Below are positions 42,985-51,715 of a DNA stretch of 64,000 nucleotides, one piece after another. Position numbers and translations under genes: made by a program. Position 1 is the stretch's first letter. Each line of letters starts with the position of its first letter. The notes beneath the pieces are model-generated. The model saw only the letters and a list, made by a program, of their open reading frames with translations. It searched no databases and was not told where the DNA came from. The stretch lies in NCBI RefSeq assembly GCF_022179285.1, contig NZ_BPQO01000026.1, positions 36,046-100,045 on the forward strand. Direction: 5' to 3'. The DNA comes from Methylobacterium hispanicum. Lineage in GTDB: Bacteria > Pseudomonadota > Alphaproteobacteria > Rhizobiales > Beijerinckiaceae.

Positions 42985-43956
42985 ATGCGGGCGCTGATGT
43001 GCACGAGGCTGGGCAAGGCCGAGGATCTCGGCATCGAGACCCTGCCCGACCCGGAGCCCGGCCCCGGTGAGGTCGTGGTGCGGGTCCGGGTCGCCGCGCT
43101 CAACTTCTTCGACACGCTGATCATCGCCGGCCGCTACCAGGTGAAGCCGACGCTGCCCTTCTCGCCCGGCGGCGAGGCCTGCGGCGTGGTCGAGGCGCTG
43201 GGACCGGAGGTCGAGGGCTTCTCGGTCGGCGACCGGGTGGTGGTGCACGCCAAGTTCGGCACCTGCCGCGAGCGCGTGGTGGCCGATGCGAGCCAGCTCA
43301 CGCGGGTGCCGGACGGCGTCTCGGACGAGCAGGCGGCGGGGCTCACCATCACGTACGGCACCTCGCTGCACGCGCTGGCCAACCGCGCCCGGATCCAGCC
43401 GGGCGAGTGGCTCGCCGTGCTCGGCGCCTCGGGCGGCGTCGGGCTGGCGGCGGTGGAGCTCGGCGCGCTGCTCGGCGCCCGGGTGATCGCCTGCGCCTCC
43501 TCGCAGGACAAGCTCGCGGTGGCCAAGGCCCACGGGGCGGAAGTCGGCCTCGTCTACGATCCGGCGACGCTGAAGGACGCGCTGCGCGAGGCCTCGGGCG
43601 GTGGGATCGACGTGGTCTACGACGCGGTCGGCGACGCCTTCGCGGAGCCGGCGCTGCGGGCTCTGCGCTGGCGCGGGCGCTACCTCGTGGTGGGCTTCGC
43701 GGCGGGCGAGATCCCGCGCCTGCCGCTCAACCTGATGCTCTTGAAGGAGCTCGACGTGCAGGGCGTGCACTGGGGCGCCTTCCTCGACCGCGACCCGGCG
43801 GCGCACCAGGACAACCAGCGCCGGCTCCTCGCCTGGGTGGCGGAGGGGCGGCTGACCGCCAAGGTCCACGGGGTCTACCCGCTGGAGGCGTACGAGGCCG
43901 CGCTCGGCATCCTCACCCGCCGCGAGGCGGTGGGCAAGGTGCTGCTGCGGGTGTGA
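42985..43956 (+). CDS. Zinc-free alcohol dehydrogenase/quinone oxidoreductase-like protein
   Basis: The product has 323 residues. MDR superfamily, QOR subgroup: EVVVRVRVAALNFFDTLIIAGRY, GGEACGVVEALGPEVEGFSVGDRVV, NAD(P)H loop LAVLGASGGVGLAAVELGALLG, and GRYLVVGFAAGEIPRLPLNLMLLKE. The catalytic-Zn Cys/His set is absent, as in NADPH:quinone oxidoreductases. Start ATG 42985 has GGGAG upstream. It converges on the adenosine kinase gene. Confidence 0.88.
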   Translation: MRALMCTRLGKAEDLGIETLPDPEPGPGEVVVRVRVAALNFFDTLIIAGRYQVKPTLPFSPGGEACGVVEALGPEVEGFSVGDRVVVHAKFGTCRERVVADASQLTRVPDGVSDEQAAGLTITYGTSLHALANRARIQPGEWLAVLGASGGVGLAAVELGALLGARVIACASSQDKLAVAKAHGAEVGLVYDPATLKDALREASGGGIDVVYDAVGDAFAEPALRALRWRGRYLVVGFAAGEIPRLPLNLMLLKELDVQGVHWGAFLDRDPAAHQDNQRRLLAWVAEGRLTAKVHGVYPLEAYEAALGILTRREAVGKVLLRV

Positions 43957-43975
43957 AGCCGCGAGCGGGGCCGCG

Positions 43976-44989
43976 TCAGAGCAGCCCGCGCTCCCGCGCC
44001 AGCTTGACCAGATCGACCTGCGGCCGGGCGCCGATGTGCTGGATCACCTGGCCGGCGGCGAGCGCCCCGAGCTTGGCGCTCGCGACGTTGTCGAGCCCGC
44101 GGGCGTGGCCGGCCAGGAACCCGGCGGCGAAGAGGTCACCCGCGCCCGTGGTGTCCACCACCTCGGCCACCGGCGAGGCCGGCACCGCGCGGACCTCGCC
44201 GCCCCTCACCACCACCGCCCCGTCCTCGGAGCGGGTGACGAGGCCGAGCAGGTGCAGGCCCCGGCCGTTGCGCTCCTGGGACAGGGCCTTGATGGCGGTA
44301 TCGGCGTCCTCGGTCTCGTAGAGGCTCTTCAGCTCACCGATATTGGCGAACAGGATGTCGATGCTGCCGTCGCGGATGAGGCCCAGGAACTCGTCGCGGT
44401 AGCGGCCGACGCAGAAGGCGTCCGAGAGGGTCAGCGCCACCGCGTTGCCGGCGCCGTGGGCGATCTCGACCGCCTTGCGGAAGGCCTCCTTGGCGGCCGG
44501 CGGATCCCAGAGATAGCCCTCGAGGTAGGTGACGCGGGCGCTCTCGACCACGGCCGGATCGACGTCGGCGGGCGAGAGGCCCTGGCAGGCGCCCAGATAG
44601 GTGTTCATGGTGCGCTCGCCGTCGGGCGTCACCAGGATGAAGCAGCGGGCGGTGGCCGGCCCCTCGGTCGCGGCGCGCACCGGGAAATCGACGCCCACCG
44701 CCTTCAACTCGTGCGCGTAGAGGCCGCCGAGCTCGTCGTCGCGCACCTTGCCGATGAAGCCGGCGCGGGCGCCGAGCATCGCGGCGCCGACGGCGGTGTT
44801 GGCGCCCGAGCCGCCCGGGACCACGGTGGTCGGCCCCATCGCGGCGAACAGCGTCTCGGCCCGGGGCTCGTCGATCAGCGCCATCGCCCCCTTGGGCACG
44901 CCCTGGTCGGCCAGGAAGGCCTCGTCGGTGCGCGCGATCAGATCGACGATGGCGTTGCCGAGCACGAGAAGGTCGAGGGGAGCGGTCAT
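43976..44989 (-). CDS. Adenosine kinase-like PfkB-family sugar kinase
   Basis: The product has 337 residues. PfkB signatures are GGSGANTAVGAAMLGARAGFIGKV (signature 1) and VVDTTGAGDLFAAGFLAGH (signature 2, catalytic Asp in DTTGAGD). The short N-terminus LDLLVLGNAIVDLIARTDE and the LEGYLWDPPAAKEAF segment fit alphaproteobacterial adenosine kinase. It would make AMP from adenosine, useful for recycling after SAM-dependent methylation. Start ATG 44989 by frame and homology pattern. Confidence 0.85.
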   Translation of the reverse strand: MTAPLDLLVLGNAIVDLIARTDEAFLADQGVPKGAMALIDEPRAETLFAAMGPTTVVPGGSGANTAVGAAMLGARAGFIGKVRDDELGGLYAHELKAVGVDFPVRAATEGPATARCFILVTPDGERTMNTYLGACQGLSPADVDPAVVESARVTYLEGYLWDPPAAKEAFRKAVEIAHGAGNAVALTLSDAFCVGRYRDEFLGLIRDGSIDILFANIGELKSLYETEDADTAIKALSQERNGRGLHLLGLVTRSEDGAVVVRGGEVRAVPASPVAEVVDTTGAGDLFAAGFLAGHARGLDNVASAKLGALAAGQVIQHIGARPQVDLVKLARERGLL

Positions 44990-45040
44990 GCGGGCGTCCT
45001 GTTCCGGTTCGCCGGCCTGTCGCACCGGTGACCGGACGGG

Positions 45041-45616
45041 TCAAGCCGGGCCGTCGTCCTCGAACAGGTCGGCCAGCGCGAGGTCGAGGCCGGGCGGATC
45101 GAGCCGCAGCGCGCCCTCGGCGACGATGTGGGTCTCGATCAGATCCCCGCTCCCGCGCCGGTGATGGAGGACGCGGCGCTTGACGGCATCGACCACGAGG
45201 TAGTGCTGAACGCTCGGGACGCGGAAATAGCCGACCAGCTTCTCGCCGCTGTCGAGAGAGCGGGTGCGCGGCGAGAGCACCTCGACGATCACGACGGGAT
45301 TCGGCACCTCCACGGCGTCCCCGTCGAGACGCGCGCCGCAATAGACGAGCGCATCGGGCTCGTAGGCCGTGTCCTTGTCGATCCGAACGGTCATCCCGTC
45401 CGGAAACATGCGGCAGGGCAGGCCGCCCCGGCGGATCGCGGCCTTCAGGGCCATCTGAACGGCGAACTTCGCGTCCGCGTGGCGCGCCCGCTGCGGCGAC
45501 ATCGCGACGATCTCGCCGGCATCCAGCTCGTAGCGGCCCGGTCGGCCTTCCGCCCAGACGAGGAACTCGTCCACCGTCATCCGCGGCGGCGTATCACGCT
45601 TCGGCGCTGCGCTCAT
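45041..45616 (-). CDS. Uma2 family (DUF820) putative nuclease
   Basis: The product has 191 residues. Pattern typical of Uma2/DUF820: MTVDEFLVWAEGRPGRYELDAGEIVAMSP, VQMALKAAIRRGG, TAYEPDALVYCG, NPVVIVEVLSPRTRSLDSGEKL and YFRVPSVQHYLVVDA. The PD-(D/E)xK-like residues are EPD and the Glu in VEVLS. These proteins are abundant in cyanobacteria and some Proteobacteria; the target is unknown. Confidence 0.85.
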   Translation of the reverse strand: MSAAPKRDTPPRMTVDEFLVWAEGRPGRYELDAGEIVAMSPQRARHADAKFAVQMALKAAIRRGGLPCRMFPDGMTVRIDKDTAYEPDALVYCGARLDGDAVEVPNPVVIVEVLSPRTRSLDSGEKLVGYFRVPSVQHYLVVDAVKRRVLHHRRGSGDLIETHIVAEGALRLDPPGLDLALADLFEDDGPA

Positions 45617-45652
45617 GCGGTCAGACTAGCACGATTCGCCCCACGGCGCGGG

Positions 45653-45967
45653 TCACTGCCCCTGCAGCGCTTTCACCTCGCACTGGGCGTAGTCGGCGCT
45701 GGCCTTCACGTAGGCGTTGAGTTTCTGCACGTAGGCCTCGGCGATCGGCCGGAAGGCGCCGATCTGCGCGTTGTAGGCCTTGATCTGGTCGCTGTAGGTG
45801 TAGGCCTCCCAGCCGGGGCAGCCGCCCTTGGCGTCGAGGCAGGCGGGCTTCTGCGGCAGCGCCGGCCGCTCGGGGCGTTCCGCCGCGGGGGGCGGGGCGG
45901 GCGCCGTGCAGGCGGCCGAGGCCGGCTCGGAGAGAACGAGCGCCAGACTCAGCACCGTGTACCGCAT
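45653..45967 (-). CDS. Small exported protein of unknown function
   Basis: The product has 104 residues. Signal peptide MRYTVLSLALVLSEPASA, then a Pro/Ala-rich stretch with Cys (CTAPAPPPAAERPERPALP), then CLDAKGGCPGWEAYTYSDQIKAYNAQIGAF and an amphipathic helix to the end with one more Cys. Four Cys in the mature chain suggest disulfides in the periplasm. No family is recognised. It sits between msrQ and the Uma2 gene, all on the minus strand. Confidence 0.6.
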   Translation of the reverse strand: MRYTVLSLALVLSEPASAACTAPAPPPAAERPERPALPQKPACLDAKGGCPGWEAYTYSDQIKAYNAQIGAFRPIAEAYVQKLNAYVKASADYAQCEVKALQGQ

Positions 45968-45999
45968 GGGACGTCTCCGCGCGGCCGGATCGTCCGCGG

Positions 46000-46899
46000 T
46001 CACGGCTTCTGCGGCATCGCGCGGGCCGGGACAAGGCCGGGCGCCGGGCGTGGCCCGGTCCGGCGGGCCTCCGGCCGGCCGCGCAGGGCGTTGACGAGCG
46101 GCAGCAGCAGGCCGACGCCCAGCACCCACCAGGCCGGCCGGATCGGGCCGGAAAAGTCGAGGTTGGCGCCGAGCACGAGGCCGGCCGGCACGCCGCTCTT
46201 CAGCCCGTACCACGCCGCCTCCAGAAGGGCGGTCAGGAGCGCGGAGCCGAGCGCCAGGAGGAGGAGCGACCAGGGCCGCGTCGGGGCCGAGAGGCGGTGC
46301 ATCAGGCGCCAGCCCATCAGCAGGACGAACAGACCGGTCCAGAAGACCGGGTCGGTGACGTCGATCTTCGATTGCAGGAAGTAATGCAGCAGCCCCAGCG
46401 CCGCGATCGGGTAGGAGAGCCGGTGCAACCGGTGCCAGGCCGGGCCCATCCGGCGGATCGCCCCGTCGGTCGAGGTCCAGCCGAGCGCCACGAGGCCGGC
46501 CAGCGCCACGAAGCCGACCGTCAGGTAGATGCGCAGCGCGATCTCGGAGGCCACCTTCGCCAGGTCGTAGTTCTGGTCCACGACGTAGAGGACGAGGTGG
46601 GCCAGCGCGTAGGCGAGCGCGGAGAGCCCCAGCATGCGCCGCAGGTTGATCAGCCGTGGCCAGTCGGCGATCCGGCGCAGCGGGCTCACCGCCAGGGTGG
46701 CGAGGAGCAGCCGCACCGCCCACTCGCCGGTGGCATGGATCAGCGCCGTGACGGGCTTCGCCCCGAGCGCGTCGCGGGCATAGCCTTGCGCGAGGTAGAG
46801 GCCGGGCGCCAGCACCAGCAGGAAGCAGAGGAGCTTCAGGGCCGAGAGGCGTCCGGCCCGATCGAGCCAGGGGAGCGGCAGAGTCGTGCGTGCGGGCAT
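46000..46899 (-). CDS. msrQ: MsrQ-like heme-binding membrane subunit (YedZ family)
   Basis: The product has 299 residues, longer than the usual ~210. Six membrane helices with the MsrQ pattern: ALIHATGEWAVRLLLATLAVSPLRRIADW, LAYALAHLVLYVVDQNYDL, and AWHRLHRLSYPIAALGLLHYFLQSK (heme-ligand His). MsrQ passes electrons to the periplasmic methionine sulfoxide reductase MsrP; no msrP is adjacent. The C-terminal ~90 residues add two helices and a Pro/Arg-rich tail. Confidence 0.8.
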   Translation of the reverse strand: MPARTTLPLPWLDRAGRLSALKLLCFLLVLAPGLYLAQGYARDALGAKPVTALIHATGEWAVRLLLATLAVSPLRRIADWPRLINLRRMLGLSALAYALAHLVLYVVDQNYDLAKVASEIALRIYLTVGFVALAGLVALGWTSTDGAIRRMGPAWHRLHRLSYPIAALGLLHYFLQSKIDVTDPVFWTGLFVLLMGWRLMHRLSAPTRPWSLLLLALGSALLTALLEAAWYGLKSGVPAGLVLGANLDFSGPIRPAWWVLGVGLLLPLVNALRGRPEARRTGPRPAPGLVPARAMPQKP

Positions 46900-47001
46900 G
46901 CGGGGCGTGTTCGCGGGGGGCGGCCGGGGAAGAGCCGGGCGGGGCCGGAGATGCGTCTGTCGGGCTCTTCGCCACGCCGGCCGCCGGGTTACGGCCCGTG
47001 G

Positions 47002-47021
47002 CCTCCCGCCGCAGGGGAGGG
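47002..47021. repeat. Dispersed GC-rich palindrome (copy 8)
   Basis: GCCTCCC and GGGGAGGGC arms just after the stop of the PQQ-type dehydrogenase gene, close to the msrQ start. Confidence 0.45.
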
Positions 47022-47024
47022 CGC

Positions 47025-48329
47025 TCAGCCCTCCTTGCCGTCCTTGCCCGCCTTCGCGCCGTCCTTCGGCGTCAGCTTCAGGATCCGGCCGTCCTCGCCG
47101 TCGGTGACCGCGTAGACCGCCCCGTCCGGCCCGACCCGCACGTCGCGGATCCGGGCGTCGAGGGGCACGCGCTCCTCCGTCACCACCTTATCGCCGTCGA
47201 GCTTGACCGCGACGATGCCGCCGCTGACGAGGCCGCCGATCAGGAATTGGTCCTTCCAGGCCGGGAACAGGCCGCCGGTGTAGAGCGCCATGCCGGAGGG
47301 GCCGATGACGGGGTCCCAGTAATAGACCGGCTGCACCGTGCCGGTGGCCTGGGTTACGCCGTCGCCCACCTTCTCGCCCGAGTACTCGATGCCGTAGGTC
47401 GCCACCGGCCAGCCGTAGTTCAGGCCCGGGCGCGGCCGGTTCAGCTCGTCGCCGCCGCGCGGCCCGTGCTCGACGGTCCAGAGCCGGCCCTGGCCGTCGA
47501 GGGCCGCCGCCTGCACGTTGCGGTGCCCGTAGGACCAGATCTCGGGCCGCGCCTTCTCGCTGCCCGCGAAGGGGTTGTCCTTCGGGGCGTTCCCGTCCGT
47601 GTCGATGCGGAAGACCTTGCCGAGGCCGCTCGCGAGGTCCTGCGCCTGGACCCGCGGCCCCTTGTCGGAGCGCTCGCCCACGGTGAGGAAGAGCTTGCCG
47701 TCGCCCGCGGGCACGATGCGCGAGCCGAAATGCTTGTCGCCGTCGTAGGCGGGCGTCTGGCGGAAGATCACCTTGACCTCCTCCAGCTTGCCCCCGCCCC
47801 GGCCGTCCTCGACCAGCTTGGCGCGGGCCAGCGTGGTGCCGTTGCCCTTCTCGCGCGGCTCGGAATAGCTGAAGAAGATCGTGCGGTCGGAGGCGAAGCC
47901 CGGGCTCAGCGCCACGTCGAGCAGGCCGCCCTGGCCGCGGGCATCGACCTTCGGCACGCCCGCGACGGCCGGGCCCGGCGTGCCGTCCTTCGCCACGAGG
48001 CGGATCTTGCCGGCCTTCTCGGTCACGATCATGCGCCCGTCCGGCAGGAACTCCATCGCCCAGGGGCTGTCCAGGCCCTTCACGGCGGTCGCCACCGCGA
48101 CCTCGGTGGCCTGGGCGGGCTTGGGAGCCCGGGTCTGGTTCGGCAGGAGCGGCTTGTAGCTCGTGTTCGGCGCCTCGGTCTCGGCCGGGCTGGTCCCGGC
48201 CGAGGGCGCGGCGGGCGCGCTGAACGCCTCGCCGCCGATGCGGGAGGCGGGCGTCTCCTGGCCGGCCGCGGTGCCGGCGAGGCCGAGCGTCGCCGCGGCG
48301 GCGAGGGCGAGGGATGGGATGCGCGTCAC
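47025..48329 (-). CDS. Exported PQQ-dependent sugar dehydrogenase-like beta-propeller
   Basis: The product has 434 residues from GTG 48329, supported by GGAGG seven bases upstream. Signal peptide: VTRIPSLALAAAATLGLAGTAAGQ. Propeller motifs include GLDSPWAMEFLPDGRMIVTEKAGKIRLV, GGLLDVALSPGFASDRTIFFSYSE, GDKHFGSRIVPAGDGKLFLTVGER, SYGHRNVQAAALDGQGRLWTVEHGPRGGDELN and the GPSGMALYTGG segment. Known relatives (Asd, soluble GDH-B, YliI) oxidise aldoses with PQQ and Ca in the periplasm. The substrate here is unknown. The C-terminal Lys-rich tail is unusual. Confidence 0.85.
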   Translation of the reverse strand: MTRIPSLALAAAATLGLAGTAAGQETPASRIGGEAFSAPAAPSAGTSPAETEAPNTSYKPLLPNQTRAPKPAQATEVAVATAVKGLDSPWAMEFLPDGRMIVTEKAGKIRLVAKDGTPGPAVAGVPKVDARGQGGLLDVALSPGFASDRTIFFSYSEPREKGNGTTLARAKLVEDGRGGGKLEEVKVIFRQTPAYDGDKHFGSRIVPAGDGKLFLTVGERSDKGPRVQAQDLASGLGKVFRIDTDGNAPKDNPFAGSEKARPEIWSYGHRNVQAAALDGQGRLWTVEHGPRGGDELNRPRPGLNYGWPVATYGIEYSGEKVGDGVTQATGTVQPVYYWDPVIGPSGMALYTGGLFPAWKDQFLIGGLVSGGIVAVKLDGDKVVTEERVPLDARIRDVRVGPDGAVYAVTDGEDGRILKLTPKDGAKAGKDGKEG

Positions 48330-48662
48330 CGAGGTTCCTCCAGATGTCCGCCGTCCCTGGACGGCGGGGCCGGGTGCGTTGCGCAGGAGATGGGGCGCAG
48401 GGCCGAGACTTCGAGGCTCGGCGGGGGCGACGCGCCGCGCACGGCTCTCCCTCGCCCGTCTCCCTGGAGGGGAGGTGCGCGCGGGCGCCGCCCGGAAGCG
48501 AGGGCGCCTTCCCGTGCGCCGGGACACGCCGCATGAGGATGACGGGGAGCGGCCATGCGGCGTCCGGGACCGTGCCTTGACCGGGCCGGACCCCGTCGCC
48601 AATTCTGCCGCACTGCGGCGGGCGTCCACGCGACGCCGCCCGCGCTGACGAAAGGGACTGTG
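48330..48662. other. Divergent intergenic region between the dehydrogenase and trxA
   Basis: The region has 333 bases. It carries a palindromic repeat at 48445-48475. Promoters for both genes must lie here but none is clear; no gene is supported. Confidence 0.35.
48445..48475. repeat. Dispersed GC-rich palindrome (copy 9)
   Basis: CTCTCCCTC and GGAGGGGAGG arms with an internal CGCCCGTCTCCCT loop, in the divergent region upstream of trxA. Confidence 0.5.
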
Positions 48663-48992
48663 ATGGCGACGGTGAAAGTGACCGACGCGAGCTTCGAGCA
48701 GGACGTTCTCAAGTCCGCCGAGCCCGTGGTCGTGGATTTCTGGGCAGAGTGGTGCGGCCCCTGTCGGCAGATCGGTCCCGCCCTGGAGGAGATCTCCGCC
48801 GACCTCCAGGGCCGCGTGAAGATCGCCAAGATCAACGTGGACGAGAATCCGGGCGTGGCCGCCCAGTTCGGCATCCGGTCGATCCCGACCCTGCTGCTCT
48901 TCAAGAACGGCGAGCGGGTGGACCAGAAGGTCGGCGCCGCCCCGAAGGGCGACCTCGCCCGCTGGATCAGCGCCCAGACCGCCTCGGCCTGA
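48663..48992 (+). CDS. trxA: Thioredoxin
   Basis: The product has 109 residues. Active site WAEWCGPCRQIGPALEEI and cis-Pro loop IRSIPTLLLFKNGERV. Cytoplasmic dithiol reductant for ribonucleotide reductase, sulfur assimilation and peroxidases. AAAGGG upstream supports ATG 48663. Single gene followed by a strong terminator. Confidence 0.96.
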   Translation: MATVKVTDASFEQDVLKSAEPVVVDFWAEWCGPCRQIGPALEEISADLQGRVKIAKINVDENPGVAAQFGIRSIPTLLLFKNGERVDQKVGAAPKGDLARWISAQTASA

Positions 48993-49055
48993 GCCTGGTC
49001 GGGCGGCGCGAGCCGCCGCCCGACACGCCGGGCCGCCGGACAGGCGACGAACGAG

Positions 49056-49083
49056 AAAAGCCCGGCCGCAAGGCCGGGCTTTT
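49056..49083 (+). terminator. Rho-independent terminator of trxA
   Basis: AAAAGCCCGGCC, loop GCAA, GGCCGGGCTTTT: a perfect 12-bp stem whose arms provide A/T runs on both sides, so it should work in either direction. Confidence 0.9.
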
Positions 49084-49113
49084 CGGTTTCAAGACCCGAT
49101 TTTTTTATGGCTC

Positions 49114-49138
49114 GGAGCCCGGGCGAGGCCCAGGCTCC
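49114..49138 (-). terminator. Hairpin after the porin-like gene
   Basis: GGAGCC-c-GGGC-gag-GCCC-a-GGCTCC pairs almost perfectly just after the barrel gene stop. No U-run follows on the minus strand, so the trxA hairpin may finish the job. Confidence 0.5.
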
Positions 49139-49149
49139 GGCGGATCGGC

Positions 49150-50073
49150 TTAGTACGAGCCGAACTTGTAGTTCAGGCCGGCGCGGACGACGGCGAACGA
49201 GTTGTCGTCGCGACGCAGCGGACCACCGGAGAACACCGGGATCAGGCCGTTGGCGGTCTGGAAGCCGCCGACGAGCGGCAGGCCGACGGCGTTGCGGTTG
49301 TTGCGGTCGAACTGCACGTACAGACCTTCGACCTTGAGCGTCACCGCCGAGGAGCGGAAGAAGTTCAGGAACGAGTCGGTCGGGAGCGCGTACTCGACAC
49401 CACCACCGGCGGCCCAGCCGGTGAGGAAGTCGTCGTTGCGGTTGTTGAAGTTGGTGAAGGCGACGCGGGCGCCGCGGTCACCCGTGGCGTAGGCGAAGCC
49501 GCCGGTGCCGTAGAACAGGACGCGGTCGAAGGCGTAGCCGAGGCGGCCGCGGACGGTGCCGAAGAAGTCGAGCGTGCTGAGCACGCTGTCGACCGGCACG
49601 AAGGCCGGGTTGATCGTGGCGGCGTTCGTCACGAAGCGGCTGCGACGGCCACCGAAGTCGAGGTACTGGGCGTCGGCCTCGAAGCCGATGACCACGCCCG
49701 AGCCGGGGGTGAGCTGCCAGTTGTAGCCGATCTGGCCACCGCCGGTGAAGCCTTCGTTGTTGCCGCTGGAGTAGGTCAGCGACGAGCCGACCGGGCCGAG
49801 CACGCCGGCGGTGGTGAAGCCGCCGTTCGGCAGCTGCACGATCGGGCTGGCGGCGTTCGGCGGGAGCAGCGGGCTCGACTGCGTGAAGCCGTTGGAGCGG
49901 CGGTCGCTGGCGTCGAAGCCGTAGCCGGCGTTGAAACCGGCGTAGAAGCCCGTCCAGGTGAAGACCGGAACCGGCGTGAAGACCGGCGGCGGAGCGCGGC
50001 GCGGAAGGTCGGCGGCGGTCGCGGCGGCGGTGAGCGCCGTGAACATCGCCAACGAGGTAGCAAGCTTTTTCAT
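49150..50073 (-). CDS. Outer-membrane beta-barrel (Omp25/porin-like) protein
   Basis: The product has 307 residues. Signal peptide MKKLATSLAMFTALTAAATA. First strand WTGFYAGFNAGYGFD, later alternating strands (FTGGGQIGYNWQLTPGSGVVIGFEADAQYLDFG, GTVRGRLGYAFDRVLFYGTGGFAYATGD, LKVEGLYVQFD), and a terminal strand AVVRAGLNYKFGSY ending in an aromatic residue. It is lower in GC-rich codons than its neighbours, as expected of an abundant envelope protein. Probably an outer-membrane porin or adhesin; the pore function is not proven. Confidence 0.88.
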   Translation of the reverse strand: MKKLATSLAMFTALTAAATAADLPRRAPPPVFTPVPVFTWTGFYAGFNAGYGFDASDRRSNGFTQSSPLLPPNAASPIVQLPNGGFTTAGVLGPVGSSLTYSSGNNEGFTGGGQIGYNWQLTPGSGVVIGFEADAQYLDFGGRRSRFVTNAATINPAFVPVDSVLSTLDFFGTVRGRLGYAFDRVLFYGTGGFAYATGDRGARVAFTNFNNRNDDFLTGWAAGGGVEYALPTDSFLNFFRSSAVTLKVEGLYVQFDRNNRNAVGLPLVGGFQTANGLIPVFSGGPLRRDDNSFAVVRAGLNYKFGSY

Positions 50074-50373
50074 TGTTGTGATCCCCAGCATTTGTGCCCG
50101 ATCAAGCGGGACCTTATGTGATTTTCCACAGCCAAGATGTAGCGCGGCGGCCACAGGCCGGGGGCCTCGCGGGAGGCGGCGTCCGCCGAACTGTGGCGAA
50201 CACTTGCTTAAGACAGGGCGGTTCCACGACCCAGCGGCGATGGTTCGGCGGCGGAATACAGTTTTCGGTTGTGTCGCCACGCGGCTGCGCGGGGGGCGAG
50301 CGTGGTTCGCGCGCGCGCTCTCCCCCGCACAGGGGAGGGAGAGCGGGGGCGCGTCCCAGGACGGCGACCTGGC
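50074..50373. other. 300-base region upstream of the porin-like gene
   Basis: Contains the porin-like gene leader (AT-rich stretch TTTTCCACAGCC near 50120) and a palindrome at 50316-50343 close to folC. A promoter on the minus strand is likely but no clear -35/-10 was picked out. Confidence 0.35.
50316..50343. repeat. Dispersed GC-rich palindrome (copy 10)
   Basis: GCTCTCCC and GGGAGAGC arms are perfect; the centre is CCGCACAGGGGA. Located just after the folC stop. Confidence 0.65.
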
Positions 50374-51699
50374 TTAGACCGGCGGCGTGCCGTTGGCGGT
50401 GAGCACCGCGCCCGCGAGGTAGAGCGAGCCGCAGATCAGGATGCGTGGCGGGTGCTCGAAGGCGATGTCGGAGACGCTGGCGAGCGCCGCCTCGATGCTC
50501 GGCGCCACCCGGGCGCTGAGGCCGACGCCCTCGGCGATCTGGGCGACCTCCTCGGCCGGGCGCGCCGCGATCTGGCCGGCGATCGGCACGGCGATCAGCG
50601 CCCGCGATAGGCCGACGAAGTGGCGCAGGAAGCCCTCCGCGTCCTTGGTGCCGAGAAGCCCGACCACGAGGACGAGGGGCGCCTCGCTGCGCTCGCCGAG
50701 TTCGGCCAGGGCCGCGGCCAGGATGCGGCCGCCGTCGATGTTGTGGCCGCCGTCGAGCCAGAGTTCGGAGCCCGCCGGCACCAGGGCGGCGAGGCGCCCG
50801 CGGCTCAGGCGCTGCAGGCGGCCGGGCCACTCGACGTTGCGCAGGCCCGCCTCGAGGGCCGCCGTGCCGATGTCGCCGAAGCCGGCCGCGCGGAGCGCCG
50901 CGATGGCGGTGCCGGCATTGGTGAACTGGTGGCGGCCGAGCAGCTTCGGCTTGGGCAGGTCGAACAGGTCGGTCTCGTCCTGGTAGACGAGGCGCCCGCG
51001 CTCCTCGTGCACCGAGAAATCCTGGTTGCCGACGAGGATCGGGCCGGCGCCGACGGCCTCCGCGCGCCGGCACAGCACCGCGTCGGCCTCGGCGTAGTCC
51101 TGGGCGGCGATCACCGCCGGGCAGCCGCGCTTGAAGATGCCGGCCTTCTCGCCCGCCACGGCCTCGACCGTGTCGCCGAGATACTCCGCGTGGTCGCGCC
51201 CGATCGGCGTCACCACGGCGGCGGCGGGCTGGTCGATCACGTTGGTGGCGTCGACCCGTCCGCCGAGGCCGACCTCGAGCAGGAGCACGTCGGCGGGCGC
51301 CTCGGAGTAGAGCAGGAGGGCGGCGGCCGTGGTGATCTCGAAGACCGTGATCGGGTCGCCGGCATTGGCCGCCTCGCAGCGCGCGAAGGCGTCGGCGAGC
51401 CGGTCCTCGGGCACGAAGGTGCCGCCGCCGATGCCGCCGAGGCGGATGCGCTCGTGGAAGCGCACCAGATGGGGCGAGGTGTAGACGTGGGCGGCCAGGC
51501 CCCCGGCCTCCAGGATCGCCCGCATGAAGGCGATGGTCGAGCCCTTGCCGTTGGTGCCGGCCACGTGGATCACCGGGGGCAGGCGCCGCTCCGGATGGTT
51601 CAGCGCCGCCAGCAGCCGCTGGATGCGCCCGAGCGACAGGTCGATCGTGCGGGGGTGGAGGGCGAGGAAGCGCCCCATCAGCGCGTCGGAGGAATCCAT
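50374..51699 (-). CDS. folC: Bifunctional folylpolyglutamate/dihydrofolate synthase
   Basis: The product has 441 residues. Mur-ligase fold: VIHVAGTNGKGSTIAFMRAIL (ATP loop), VYTSPHLVRFHERI, LLEVGLGGRVDATN, VTPIGRDHAEYLG, LWLDGGHNIDGGRIL and ILICGSLYLAGAVL. Adds glutamates to folates, the C1 carriers important in methylotrophs. Lies 16 bases after accD in the trpA-accD-folC operon. Confidence 0.93.
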   Translation of the reverse strand: MDSSDALMGRFLALHPRTIDLSLGRIQRLLAALNHPERRLPPVIHVAGTNGKGSTIAFMRAILEAGGLAAHVYTSPHLVRFHERIRLGGIGGGTFVPEDRLADAFARCEAANAGDPITVFEITTAAALLLYSEAPADVLLLEVGLGGRVDATNVIDQPAAAVVTPIGRDHAEYLGDTVEAVAGEKAGIFKRGCPAVIAAQDYAEADAVLCRRAEAVGAGPILVGNQDFSVHEERGRLVYQDETDLFDLPKPKLLGRHQFTNAGTAIAALRAAGFGDIGTAALEAGLRNVEWPGRLQRLSRGRLAALVPAGSELWLDGGHNIDGGRILAAALAELGERSEAPLVLVVGLLGTKDAEGFLRHFVGLSRALIAVPIAGQIAARPAEEVAQIAEGVGLSARVAPSIEAALASVSDIAFEHPPRILICGSLYLAGAVLTANGTPPV

Positions 51700-51715
51700 C
51701 GTCCGGCCCTCGGGG

